From Bryobacterales bacterium KBS 96 (lineage in GTDB: Bacteria > Acidobacteriota > Terriglobia > Bryobacterales > Bryobacteraceae): a DNA stretch of 64,000 nt. Below, in pieces: positions 28,409 to 36,586 of the stretch. The position numbers and the translations under genes were made by a program. The DNA is taken from NCBI GenBank assembly GCA_000381625.1, contig KB906767.1:4331357-4395356 (forward strand), read 5' to 3'. The notes under the pieces are model-generated. The model was not told where the DNA came from and ran no database searches. It saw only the letters and a list, made by a program, of their open reading frames with translations. How positions within the stretch are numbered: the stretch's first letter is position 1; every line of letters starts with the position of its first letter.

Positions 28409-29890
28409 ATGAATTCGGAAGTGCGGAGAGGCTTGGTTCTGTTGCTCGTGTGCGGCTTCACCCTGTATTCTCAGGTGTCTCCGGATCCTGCACAGATTAT
28501 CTCGGCTCTCCGCACGCAGAATTACACAGAGGCGAAGCGGCTTTCGGATATTCAACTGCAAAGCTTTCCGCAAGACGCCCGTTTGTGGACTCTAAACGGA
28601 TTGGCCCTGGTTCGGTTAGGAAATAGCGTTCATGCCTTGGCGTCGTTTAAGCGTGCTCTGCAGATTTCGCCGAATTACTTAGCTGCTCTCGAAGGTGCGG
28701 CGGAAATCGAATATAAGGATGGAGACCAGAGCGCTGTTCCTTTGCTCCAGCAAATTGTTAGCCTTCATCCAGGCGACAAAACCAGCCATGCCATGCTGGC
28801 CGGGCTGGCATTCAAACGGGACAACTGCGCAACAGCGGTGGAGGAGTTCGGCCGAAGCGAGCCGCTCATTCATTCGCAAGTAAGCGCACTCTCGGAATAC
28901 GGTTCCTGCCTGGTGAAGCTTAGCAAGCCGGGACAGGCGATCCCGATTTTCAAGCGCATTGCAGAACTCCGGAACGACGATGAAAGAGCACTTTATAACC
29001 TAGCTGTCGTTCAGTCTCTGGCAAGGCGCTATACAGAGGTCATTCAAACGCTTTCCTCCATGGAGAAAGCACGGACAACCGATCCCGACGCTCTCGACCT
29101 CTTGGCTGAAGCGTACGAAGCGAACGCCGATACTCCCCGGTCGGTGCAAGCATTGCGGCGAGCAATTAGCGCCAATCCCGACAATCCCCGCTATTATGTG
29201 CACTTCGCAGATCTCTGCATGGCCCATGCTTCCTACAAGGTTGGCATAGACATGTTGAACGTGGGTCTCAAGCGTTTGCCTGATTCAGCGGCTCTGTACA
29301 CGGCACGGGGTGTCCTATATATCCAACTCGGGCAGTACGACAAAAGCGAAAGCGATTTTGCGAGCGCAGAGCAATTAGACTCGAATGCGTCTATGGGAAT
29401 GGCGGCTCTTGGTATGGCCGCGCTACAGCAGAATAATCTGCCGGAGGCGGAAGCAACCATTCGGGATCGCCTTAGTAAGCAGCCGGATGACGCATTTCTT
29501 CAATATTTGCTAGCCGAGACGCTCGCTCGCCGAGGTGCCGTGGCCGGCACTCCTGAGTTCACACAGGCGCTTAAGGCCGCTCGCAAAGCCATTCAGCTTC
29601 AGCCCAATTTATCATTGGCCAGGGATGTACTAAGCCGGCTTTATCTGCAAGAAGGCAACGTCAGCGGAGCGATTGAACAAAGCCGCCTGGCCGTTCGAGC
29701 GGATCCCGACGACCAGACTGCCCTTTATCATCTGATCTTAGCTGTGCGAAAGGCAGGTAAGAAGGAACAAGTTATCGAGCTCACGAAGCAATTCGCAGAG
29801 CTGCGGGAGCGGGTCCGGAGAAAGGAGGCGAATGAACGGAGATATGCACTCGTCGAGCAGAATACAACAGCGAAATCGTCACGCAAGTGA
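28409..29890 (+). CDS. Secreted/periplasmic TPR-repeat protein
   Basis: 493 residues with an N-terminal signal peptide (to about 24) followed by about a dozen tetratricopeptide units, e.g. ARLWTLNGLALVRLGNSVHA and SAALYTARGVLYIQLGQYDK. No catalytic domain is present, so it is probably a scaffold or binding protein. It follows the glycosidase on the same strand after 114 bases. Such TPR genes are often found behind receptor/glycosidase pairs in acidobacteria. A CCGGTTC-A-GAACCGG inverted repeat at 28328-28342 lies in the gap but lacks a T-run. Confidence 0.75.
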   Translation: MNSEVRRGLVLLLVCGFTLYSQVSPDPAQIISALRTQNYTEAKRLSDIQLQSFPQDARLWTLNGLALVRLGNSVHALASFKRALQISPNYLAALEGAAEIEYKDGDQSAVPLLQQIVSLHPGDKTSHAMLAGLAFKRDNCATAVEEFGRSEPLIHSQVSALSEYGSCLVKLSKPGQAIPIFKRIAELRNDDERALYNLAVVQSLARRYTEVIQTLSSMEKARTTDPDALDLLAEAYEANADTPRSVQALRRAISANPDNPRYYVHFADLCMAHASYKVGIDMLNVGLKRLPDSAALYTARGVLYIQLGQYDKSESDFASAEQLDSNASMGMAALGMAALQQNNLPEAEATIRDRLSKQPDDAFLQYLLAETLARRGAVAGTPEFTQALKAARKAIQLQPNLSLARDVLSRLYLQEGNVSGAIEQSRLAVRADPDDQTALYHLILAVRKAGKKEQVIELTKQFAELRERVRRKEANERRYALVEQNTTAKSSRK

Positions 29891-29917
29891 GATTCGCTCG
29901 GCACGCTCGATTCTGAA

Positions 29918-30979
29918 CTATTGTCCGGTTGAGATCGTTTGCGGCCGGAATCGACGGATAGCTTGTTCAATCCCTTCGATGGCCTGCTCACAGTCGGCGC
30001 GAGTCACGTCCCGGTGGGTGACAAGCCGCATCTGAGTAGAATTCACGCCGTTAGCCAGCACTCCGCGCTGCTTCAACTCCTCGCTGAACTCTACGGAATT
30101 GCATCCCAATTTTTCGATTCCGAAAATAACGATGTTCGTTTGAACGCGTCCGGGATCGACCGTAAGCCGCGGCGAAACGGAAAGCCGTTCCGCCAGAAAC
30201 TTTGCGTTCGCGTGATCTTCCACGAGGCGATCCGGTACGTCCGCCAGCGCGATCAGGCCGGCTGCGGCGACTACGCCGGCCTGGCGCATTCCTCCGCCGA
30301 GGCGTTTCCGGTAAAGGCGGGCGCGATCGATATCCTTCCGAGTCCCCGCCAGAACCGAGCCTATCGGGGCTCCCAATCCCTTCGAAAGGCAAAACATGAC
30401 GGAGTCGACATCGCGCACAATACGATCCACGGCTATGCGCGATGCGGCCGAAGCATTGAAGACACGCGCGCCATCCATGTGAACCTTCAGGCCTCGTTCA
30501 TGAGCGCCTTCGCAGATTTCATCGATCGCTTCGAGCGGGTAAACGGTTCCACCCGCCATATTATGTGTGTTCTCAATCGCGATAAGCGTTGTCGCGGCAT
30601 GGTGAGGACCACCAGTCTGCAATGCGTGTTCGACATTGGGCCAGCGCAGGATGCCGTCTTCCGACGCGACCGTTCGGGCCAAACAGCCGCTGAACCAGGC
30701 CATCATCGACAGTTCCCAATCCATCATGTGGGAATGTGCTTCACAAAGCACTTCCTCGCCGTGATTGGTATGCAGTTTAATCGCAATGGTATTGCCCATC
30801 GTTCCGGTGGGCACAAATAGAGCCGCTTCTTTGCCCATGATGGCGGCGGCGCGCTGCTCGAGCCGGTTCACCGTCGGGTCTTCGCCGTACACGTCGTCGC
30901 CCACTTCGGCATCGGCCATGGCCGCGCGCATCGCGGCGGTAGGACGAGTCACTGTATCGCTGCGCAGGTCGACCGGCAT
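29918..30979 (-). CDS. ltaE: Low-specificity L-threonine aldolase
   Basis: 353 residues from the ATG at 30979, supported by GGAGG seven bases upstream; earlier in-frame starts overlap hemW. It opens with the family signature [19 protein letters not shown] and [15 protein letters not shown]. The PLP lysine lies in [17 protein letters not shown]. The enzyme splits L-threonine or allo-threonine to glycine and acetaldehyde. It is the third gene of cyaY-hemW-ltaE on the minus strand. Confidence 0.9.
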   Translation of the reverse strand: MPVDLRSDTVTRPTAAMRAAMADAEVGDDVYGEDPTVNRLEQRAAAIMGKEAALFVPTGTMGNTIAIKLHTNHGEEVLCEAHSHMMDWELSMMAWFSGCLARTVASEDGILRWPNVEHALQTGGPHHAATTLIAIENTHNMAGGTVYPLEAIDEICEGAHERGLKVHMDGARVFNASAASRIAVDRIVRDVDSVMFCLSKGLGAPIGSVLAGTRKDIDRARLYRKRLGGGMRQAGVVAAAGLIALADVPDRLVEDHANAKFLAERLSVSPRLTVDPGRVQTNIVIFGIEKLGCNSVEFSEELKQRGVLANGVNSTQMRLVTHRDVTRADCEQAIEGIEQAIRRFRPQTISTGQ

Positions 30980-30992
30980 CGCCGGTCCTCCG

Positions 30993-32099
30993 TCATATTG
31001 CAGGGGCATGTACAAATTCCTGGAAGACTTCATTAGACAGCAGAAAGCCGCGGTCCGTCAGACGCAACCGCTCGGCGTCCCGCACGAGCAAGCCCGAGGC
31101 AAGCGAACGATCGATCGGCTCCTTGAACCGGGACCACTCCCGTGCGCTCGGCTCGATTCCGGCAGCCAAGCGGAGGCCAACGAAGAAGTGCTCTTCTTCG
31201 AGATCGGAACAGGACTCGTCAGCACGCGGGCTTGCGCCACGTTCGAGACGCGTGATGTAGTCCTCCGGCGAATCGACGTTCGACCAGCGCAGCGATCCGT
31301 CAAACGAATGTGCGTCCACACCAAAGCCAATGTAAGGCTCGAGATTCCAGTACTTCAGGTTGTGCACCGATTCGAAACCGGACCGTGCGAAATTCGAGAT
31401 CTCGTAGCGTGGCAAACCCAAGACCCTCAGCCGCTCCACTGCGTATTCATAAAACCCGGCAACGGCGTCGTCGGGCGGCAACACGTCGGCCCCATATCGG
31501 GTTCCGCCGAGCAGCGCTTCCTGCCCGAGTCGGCTATCCTCGTCGATCTCGAACATGTAGATGGAAACGTGGGGAGGCGCCAGCCGCTCGACCCAGCCGA
31601 GCGACGCGCGCCAGGAGTCGAATGTCTGGCCTGGAAGGCCGGCGATCAAATCGATATTTACGTTGTCGATTCCGGCATCCGCAAGAACGCTCAACTCACG
31701 CTGGACTACTTCGGCAGAATGTTTCCGGCCCGTACGCCGCGCTTCGGCCTCAACAAACGACTGCACGCCGAGACTCACGCGATTGATGCCCGCGGCGCGC
31801 CAGGCTTGCGCGCGTTCCGCCGTTACCGATCCTGGCGCACATTCGATTGTCGCTTCCCGGATATGGTCCGCCGGAATCACTCGCATGGCGCCTTCAAGCG
31901 CCTCGGGCCTCATGAGACTGGGCGTGCCTCCGCCCCAGTACACAGTTTCGGGAAGCCAATTCCACTCATGTTGCTCGATCTCCCGAGCCAGCATCCGCTC
32001 ATAGCGCTGCTTCATGGCATCCGGCCATACGCCCGAAGCGAAATTGCAGAACGTACACTTCTGCGCGCAAAAAGGATAGGAAAGATACACTCCTGCCAT
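30993..32099 (-). CDS. hemW: Radical SAM HemW/HemN-like protein
   Basis: 368 residues. The radical SAM cluster motif CX3CX2C is at Cys11, Cys15, Cys18 (FCAQKCTFC), followed by WGGGTPSLM and the typical [12 protein letters not shown] segment. The C-terminal HemN domain (about 280-368) is present. HemW proteins bind haem and act as haem chaperones; they were formerly called oxygen-independent coproporphyrinogen oxidases. The extended N terminus of true HemN is absent, which favours HemW. It lies nine bases after the frataxin-like gene and 13 bases before ltaE. Confidence 0.87.
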   Translation of the reverse strand: MAGVYLSYPFCAQKCTFCNFASGVWPDAMKQRYERMLAREIEQHEWNWLPETVYWGGGTPSLMRPEALEGAMRVIPADHIREATIECAPGSVTAERAQAWRAAGINRVSLGVQSFVEAEARRTGRKHSAEVVQRELSVLADAGIDNVNIDLIAGLPGQTFDSWRASLGWVERLAPPHVSIYMFEIDEDSRLGQEALLGGTRYGADVLPPDDAVAGFYEYAVERLRVLGLPRYEISNFARSGFESVHNLKYWNLEPYIGFGVDAHSFDGSLRWSNVDSPEDYITRLERGASPRADESCSDLEEEHFFVGLRLAAGIEPSAREWSRFKEPIDRSLASGLLVRDAERLRLTDRGFLLSNEVFQEFVHAPAI

Positions 32100-32108
32100 G
32101 AGGTTCCG

Positions 32109-32435
32109 CTATAAGGTGACCGGTTCTCCGAGATGCGTCGTAATGGCTTCCGCCATGAATGTCTCAAGCGTTTGCCCCGTATCGGACAGCACGAAAGCCG
32201 CACGACCTGGATTCCAATCGAGTTTGTAACTTTTAGAATGCGCCGAGACCCAGATCTGCCGCACCGGCGAATTGGGGCTGACAACGAACTTTCCCCTAGG
32301 CTGTTCAAACTCCACCGAGAGGGCTCCGCTATTGAAGTCGGGCTCAAACTCGTACTTGTCGGACGCAGCGACCAGTTTTTTGTAAAGACGTTCGAACGCC
32401 TGATCCGCTCTCGTTTTGAACTCCTGTTCGTCCAT
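32109..32435 (-). CDS. cyaY: Frataxin/CyaY-like iron-binding protein
   Basis: 108 residues, the normal CyaY size. An acidic first helix (DEQEFKTRADQAFERLYKKL) is followed by a beta sheet ending in GKFVVSPNSPVRQIWVSAHS and YKLDW, the frataxin core. CyaY modulates iron delivery and cysteine desulfurase activity in Fe-S cluster assembly. The pairing with the Fe-S protein HemW immediately downstream fits this. Bases 32436-32610 upstream are divergent with bshC and contain a short repeated CAGTGYCTAAC motif near 32579-32609. Confidence 0.8.
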   Translation of the reverse strand: MDEQEFKTRADQAFERLYKKLVAASDKYEFEPDFNSGALSVEFEQPRGKFVVSPNSPVRQIWVSAHSKSYKLDWNPGRAAFVLSDTGQTLETFMAEAITTHLGEPVTL

Positions 32436-32610
32436 TAATCGTCCTTTACTTCATTGTCGACGAGGATGCCCTCGCAGGCGACACGCATTTGATGAAGACA
32501 AAGATCAACGGTTAACGACAGTTCGAACGCCAAAACAAAGTTTGGTAACTTTAGTCTGCTCGGTATCATCACTTTAGCCAGTGCCTAACACGCTACCCAG
32601 TGTCTAACGC

Positions 32611-34185
32611 ATGAAAGCCTCGTGTCTCAAGCAGACCCTGATTCCAGGCACGAGCCGTCTCTTCTCCGACTATCTCTACAATTTCGATCGAGTCGCTGGA
32701 TTCTATTCTTGGGACGCGTTCTCACCCGAGTCCTACGCGGGCGCTGCGCGGCAGATCCGCTACCCGTCTGAACGCCGCGAGCGGCTGATGGGCGTTCTCG
32801 GCAAGCAGAATCCTGGGAGCGAATCGCTCCAGGTGTTAGCGAGACCGGAAACAGTTGCGGTTGTAACCGGGCAGCAGGTTGGGTTATTTAGTGGGCCCGC
32901 ATACACGATTTATAAGGCATTGACCGCAGCGCGGCTGGCGCGGCGGCTAACCGAGCAGGGGCTCCCGGCGGTACCGGTCTTTTGGCTTGCGACCGAAGAC
33001 CATGACCTCGCCGAGGTAGATCACGCGTGGACATTCGGGTCGGATTCGAAACCTTGGAAGCTGACTGCCAAATGTGAGCCGACGCAGGGCCCAGCAGGGC
33101 CAGCGGTACTGACGGAAGTACCCGTCGAGGAATTGGCCAGTTCGCTGGCTCATCTGCCGTACGGCCAAGACGTAGTAAATCTCATACGAAAGGTGTATCG
33201 CCCGGGCGCCACCCTAGGGGCTGGATTCCGGCAATTGCTGGGTGAATTGCTGGATGGCCTGGGATTGTTGTATCTCGATCCGCTCGATCCGGATGTGCGG
33301 AGCATTGCCGCGCCATTTCTGGCGGAGGCGGCCCATGCCGCTCCGGATCTGATGGAGTCGCTGGGACAGAGAGATGCGGAGCTTTCCGCTGCCGGATACC
33401 ACAGCCAGGTGCATGTCGAGAAAGACACATCGCCGTTTTTCCTGCTGGACCGGGGCCGCCGGCTCAGTTTGAAGCTGCGTGACGGACGATTCGCATCCCG
33501 GGATGGAACTTATTCCGCCAGCGACTTGCAGGCCCGCGCGGCGGATGTGTCTCCGAATGCGCTGCTGCGGCCCGTCATGCAGGATTATCTGCTTCCGACT
33601 GTAGCCTATGTGGGCGGCCCGGCGGAAGTAGCCTACATGGCGCAGGCAGAAACGATTTATCGGGAACTGCTGGGCCGCATGCCAGTCATTGTGCCGCGCA
33701 ACGGATTTACGTTGCTCGACTCGCGCGCCACAAAATTACTGGACCGTTACGGGCTACAGATTCAGAATTTGTTGGATCACGAGGACCGGGTTCAGAGCCG
33801 GATAGCGAAACGACTGGTTCCCACGCAAATCGAGGCCGCTTTCAAAGCCGTGCGCGAGACTGTCTCCGGCGGACTTGTGGAACTGCGATCCCAACTTAGC
33901 CGCCTCGATCCTACACTGGAGGCGGCGGCGCTCAAGAGCGAAGCCAAAATGCTTTACCAACTCGATAAGCTAGCGCGAAAAGGAGCGCGGGCGGCACTGC
34001 AACGTACCGCGCACGCAGCGGAAGATGCAAATTACCTGATGAACCTGATCTATCCGCATGGCCACTTGCAGGAGCGATTCTATACAATTCTTCCGTTCCT
34101 CGCGCGACACGGACTCGACCTGATTCCGCGCCTCGCCGCCGAGTCACAGCTCGATTGTCCGGACCACATGATTCGGACGGTATAA
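32611..34185 (+). CDS. bshC: Bacillithiol biosynthesis cysteine-adding enzyme BshC
   Basis: 524 residues, within the 510-545 range of the family. Signature stretches: VAVVTGQQVGLFSGPAYTIY, FWLATEDHDLAEVDHAW, and a central coiled coil before a C-terminal part with LIYPHGHLQERFYTILPFLA. BshC is the putative ligase adding cysteine to glucosaminyl-malate in bacillithiol synthesis. bshA and bshB are not in the window. Its stop is 58 bases before the tRNA-Leu gene. Confidence 0.9.
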   Translation: MKASCLKQTLIPGTSRLFSDYLYNFDRVAGFYSWDAFSPESYAGAARQIRYPSERRERLMGVLGKQNPGSESLQVLARPETVAVVTGQQVGLFSGPAYTIYKALTAARLARRLTEQGLPAVPVFWLATEDHDLAEVDHAWTFGSDSKPWKLTAKCEPTQGPAGPAVLTEVPVEELASSLAHLPYGQDVVNLIRKVYRPGATLGAGFRQLLGELLDGLGLLYLDPLDPDVRSIAAPFLAEAAHAAPDLMESLGQRDAELSAAGYHSQVHVEKDTSPFFLLDRGRRLSLKLRDGRFASRDGTYSASDLQARAADVSPNALLRPVMQDYLLPTVAYVGGPAEVAYMAQAETIYRELLGRMPVIVPRNGFTLLDSRATKLLDRYGLQIQNLLDHEDRVQSRIAKRLVPTQIEAAFKAVRETVSGGLVELRSQLSRLDPTLEAAALKSEAKMLYQLDKLARKGARAALQRTAHAAEDANYLMNLIYPHGHLQERFYTILPFLARHGLDLIPRLAAESQLDCPDHMIRTV

Positions 34186-34243
34186 CCGGCGCCGGCTGGT
34201 ATACTCGGACTGACATGTGCCTTCGAGGCATGTTCGTCAACTT

Positions 34244-34332
34244 GCTGGAGTGGCGGAACTGGCAGACGCACGGGACTCAAAATCCCGCGACCTTCACTGG
34301 TCATGTGGGTTCGACCCCCACCTCCAGCACCA
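34244..34332 (+). tRNA. tRNA-Leu(CAA)
   Basis: Cloverleaf with a fully paired acceptor stem (34244-34250 with 34322-34328), discriminator A at 34329 and CCA encoded at 34330-34332. The anticodon stem CGGGA/TCCCG encloses the loop CTCAAAA, giving anticodon CAA at 34278-34280. A long variable arm, typical of class II leucine tRNAs, and a GGTTCGA T-loop are present. A TATACT box at 34200-34205 is a plausible -10. The integrase gene starts its 3' end 13 bases downstream, so the tRNA 3' end is the likely attachment site of the adjoining element. Confidence 0.93.
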
Positions 34333-34344
34333 AGATAAATCGTG

Positions 34345-35541
34345 TCAATTCAAGAAGTTGTCCGCCAGCCCCTCGCCTTCAGGTGGACTTGGCGCTAAAT
34401 CCCAGTTACCTGATTTATTACCCAATTTTTCCTGCTCCAGTCGTTCGTCGGCCGCCTGCGCCTGCTGCTCGGCGAGCTGTTCCCAGTGCTTGCGCATGTG
34501 CTTGCCGGTCTCAATCGCGTCACGTTCGGTCGCGATGTCGTAGCGATCGAATACCGACCGTGTGCGATGTCCCGAGATCTGCATGGCGCGCTTTTCGGGG
34601 ATGCCAGCGAGAACCATGTTCCGGACCGCCGTCCGCCGCGTATCGTGGAAGATCAGTTCGGAGAGGCCAGCCTCAACCCGCGCGGCTTCGAAGCCGGTGC
34701 GGATGCTCTTCAGTTGTCGTCCGCGGTACTGGAACAGGTGGGAGCACTTTGGATCTCGCTGCGTCAGGGCGATCTCGACCATAGCGCGCATTTCGGGATG
34801 GTAGATCGGTATGGTGTGGGGCTTCTTGTTCTTGGTGTATTTTCCGGGAATCTTGACGATCGGCTCCTTCTGTTTCCAATAGGGCAACAGCCACTCCCAG
34901 CGGAATTTCAGCAACTCGCCCTTCCGAATCCCCAGGTAGTATGCGAAGCACCAGAGCATGTGCTGGTGGCGCGGCAGATAATTCATGATGCGACGATATA
35001 CGTCGTGTTCCAGAAATCCCTCGCGGACGTTGTTCTCGGGCAGTTGGTCGTACTTGGGTAGGGGATTCGAGATGACGTGCTCTTTGACGCCGCAGTTAAA
35101 GGCGCGCCGCAGATTCGATAGCTCGCGATTGATCGTCGCTGGTCTCGCGCCTTTGGCAAGCCGCAGATCTATATATCGATTGATGTCCGACAATTTGACC
35201 GTGGAAGCTTCACGTGATCCGAAGAAGGGTGTGAGATGCTTCTTGATCTTTTTCTCCTGATCGAGGATGTTTTTCGGATCGCGCTGCATGCGGCGCATAG
35301 TGGCAAGGTGTAGTTCGAGCAAGTGGGAGCAGGGCACTTTAACGCCAGGATTTTGCTGACCGTCCAACTCCTTACGCCAAGCGGTCAATTCGTCTTCGGC
35401 GGCCTTCCGATTCGGAGCTTCAACCACTTTGCCCAACCGCTTGCTGTTTTTGGGCGTATACCGTAGCAGCCATTTGCTATCGTCGAGCGAGCGTACCGAA
35501 CCCGTTCCGTAGGTGCGCTTCTTCATTGAGCGGCCTCGCAT
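34345..35541 (-). CDS. int: Tyrosine recombinase (integrase) of the tRNA-Leu element
   Basis: 398 residues. An N-terminal arm-binding part (about 10-60) is followed by a SAM-like core-binding domain (about 75-170) and a catalytic domain. Catalytic residues visible: Arg in YYLGIRKGELLKFRW, Lys in KYTKNKKPHTIPI, HxxR in FHDTRRTAV, GH in ISGHRTRS and the nucleophile Tyr in VFDRYDIA. It points away from the element towards the tRNA, with its stop 13 bases from the tRNA 3' end, the usual arrangement for island integrases. Its start overlaps the end of a small upstream gene. Confidence 0.92.
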   Translation of the reverse strand: MRGRSMKKRTYGTGSVRSLDDSKWLLRYTPKNSKRLGKVVEAPNRKAAEDELTAWRKELDGQQNPGVKVPCSHLLELHLATMRRMQRDPKNILDQEKKIKKHLTPFFGSREASTVKLSDINRYIDLRLAKGARPATINRELSNLRRAFNCGVKEHVISNPLPKYDQLPENNVREGFLEHDVYRRIMNYLPRHQHMLWCFAYYLGIRKGELLKFRWEWLLPYWKQKEPIVKIPGKYTKNKKPHTIPIYHPEMRAMVEIALTQRDPKCSHLFQYRGRQLKSIRTGFEAARVEAGLSELIFHDTRRTAVRNMVLAGIPEKRAMQISGHRTRSVFDRYDIATERDAIETGKHMRKHWEQLAEQQAQAADERLEQEKLGNKSGNWDLAPSPPEGEGLADNFLN

Positions 35542-35696
35542 TTCTGTACCTGCAATTTGCGTGCTCCTGCTTTGATTTCACAGCGGGAACGTTTTCGAAT
35601 CACTCTTGGGTGGCCGATGCTGCCAGCGCTATATTGCTTGCCCACTCCTTTGATCGCTCGGCCGATCTCAAAAAAGCTAATCGCTTTCAGCCTCAT
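35523..35696 (-). CDS. Small basic protein upstream of the integrase
   Basis: 57 residues from the ATG at 35696, selected because GGAGGTG lies five bases upstream. The protein is rich in Lys/Arg (VIRKRSRCEIKAGARKLQVQ) and overlaps the integrase start by 19 bases, suggesting coupled expression. It has no recognisable domain; a role as a directionality factor or regulator is possible but unproved. A longer reading from 35789 has poorer start signals. Confidence 0.45.
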   Translation of the reverse strand: MRLKAISFFEIGRAIKGVGKQYSAGSIGHPRVIRKRSRCEIKAGARKLQVQKCEAAQ

Positions 35697-35837
35697 CTGC
35701 TCACCTCCAACATTGCAGCCCGAACCATGAAGTTCAGAACGCTGGAGAACCAAAATAACCGCCGGTTCGTCATGGATGGAAACTAGCACAGAACTACGGG
35801 CTTTGTACTTGCTGGGAACTAGGCCGCCGTACTGGAT

Positions 35838-36125
35838 CTAGTGCCCTTTCTTGGACGCTTCGATAAGATTGTCCAATTCCCGGATGTCGAATCGGAGACG
35901 TCGGTCGACGCGCACTGGCGTGAGTTTTCCATCAGAGACGAGACGAATGATTGTGTCCTCGCTCATGCCAAGATAGTCCACCGTCCGTTCCATGTCGAGG
36001 AGCCGCCTGCGGGCGCCTTGACGGCGCTCGAGCCGATCCACGATGGCGTCGGCGATCGCATCGAGGAACACGTCGACAGCTTGCCGCGATTCCGAGGGAT
36101 GATTCATCTCGGCCATGCGTTTCAC
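35838..36125 (-). CDS. Excisionase-like helix-turn-helix protein
   Basis: 95 residues from a GTG at 36125 (ATGs at 36116 and 36107 are alternatives). The C-terminal half is an HTH_17/MerR-like winged-helix: RTVDYLGMSEDTIIRLVSDG, then KLTPVRVDRRLRFDIRELDNLIE. Such proteins next to integrases act as excisionases or as regulators. The N-terminal half is a charged helix (VFLDAIADAIVDRLERRQGA). Its GTG start overlaps by four bases (GTGA) the end of an uncertain upstream reading frame. Confidence 0.7.
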   Translation of the reverse strand: MKRMAEMNHPSESRQAVDVFLDAIADAIVDRLERRQGARRRLLDMERTVDYLGMSEDTIIRLVSDGKLTPVRVDRRLRFDIRELDNLIEASKKGH

Positions 36126-36586
36126 CTGACCAATCTCCGCAATTCGGTTTCGATTTCAGTCTGCACGTGCTGCCCTAATAGCGCACATTCCAAATCGGGA
36201 AGCTGTTTGATTTCTACTGAAACGGGCCACAACGTACCGCTATTTAGCCGGCATGTTCTGGTGTGTGTTTCCGTTCCATGAGTTCTCTCGTTTCCGGCAT
36301 CTTTATTCGTGACCTGTCCAACTGGCCCACCGTCCCACCTAGGTTCCAAACTTCCTTTAGACACATCCGCATACAAGCGGTCTGTAATTCCACATCCCTC
36401 ATTGAAAGAACTGTTGGGACCACTGGGGCAGGCCTTAAAAGGAAGGCATTTGCCTTTGGGCCCTCGCGGAGACCCCGAGATGGGACAGTACCTGGACCTT
36501 AGCTCTCCTGCACACGTCGATACCTCCACGGTCGGCCTTCGCCATCGCGTGACCTGTAACGTTTCCAACCTTGGTATTTGAGGCAT
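36122..36586 (-). CDS. Possible small protein between primase and HTH gene
   Basis: An open frame of up to 154 codons whose last about 65 residues look protein-like (VEIKQLPDLECALLGQHVQT then EIETELRRLVR) and whose stop overlaps the next gene by GTGA. The beginning overlaps the primase gene by 88 bases, and no good start or ribosome-binding site could be chosen after that gene's end. It may be a shorter real gene starting at a GTG near 36330, or chance. No domain is recognised. Confidence 0.25.
   Translation of the reverse strand: MPQIPRLETLQVTRWRRPTVEVSTCAGELRSRYCPISGSPRGPKGKCLPFKACPSGPNSSFNEGCGITDRLYADVSKGSLEPRWDGGPVGQVTNKDAGNERTHGTETHTRTCRLNSGTLWPVSVEIKQLPDLECALLGQHVQTEIETELRRLVR

Noticed and set aside
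29939-30820. 293-codon plus-strand frame opposite ltaE
   Set aside because: Antisense to a clear threonine aldolase; no domain visible.
30765-32114. 449-codon plus-strand frame opposite hemW
   Set aside because: Antisense shadow of hemW with its CX3CX2C motif; no own signature.
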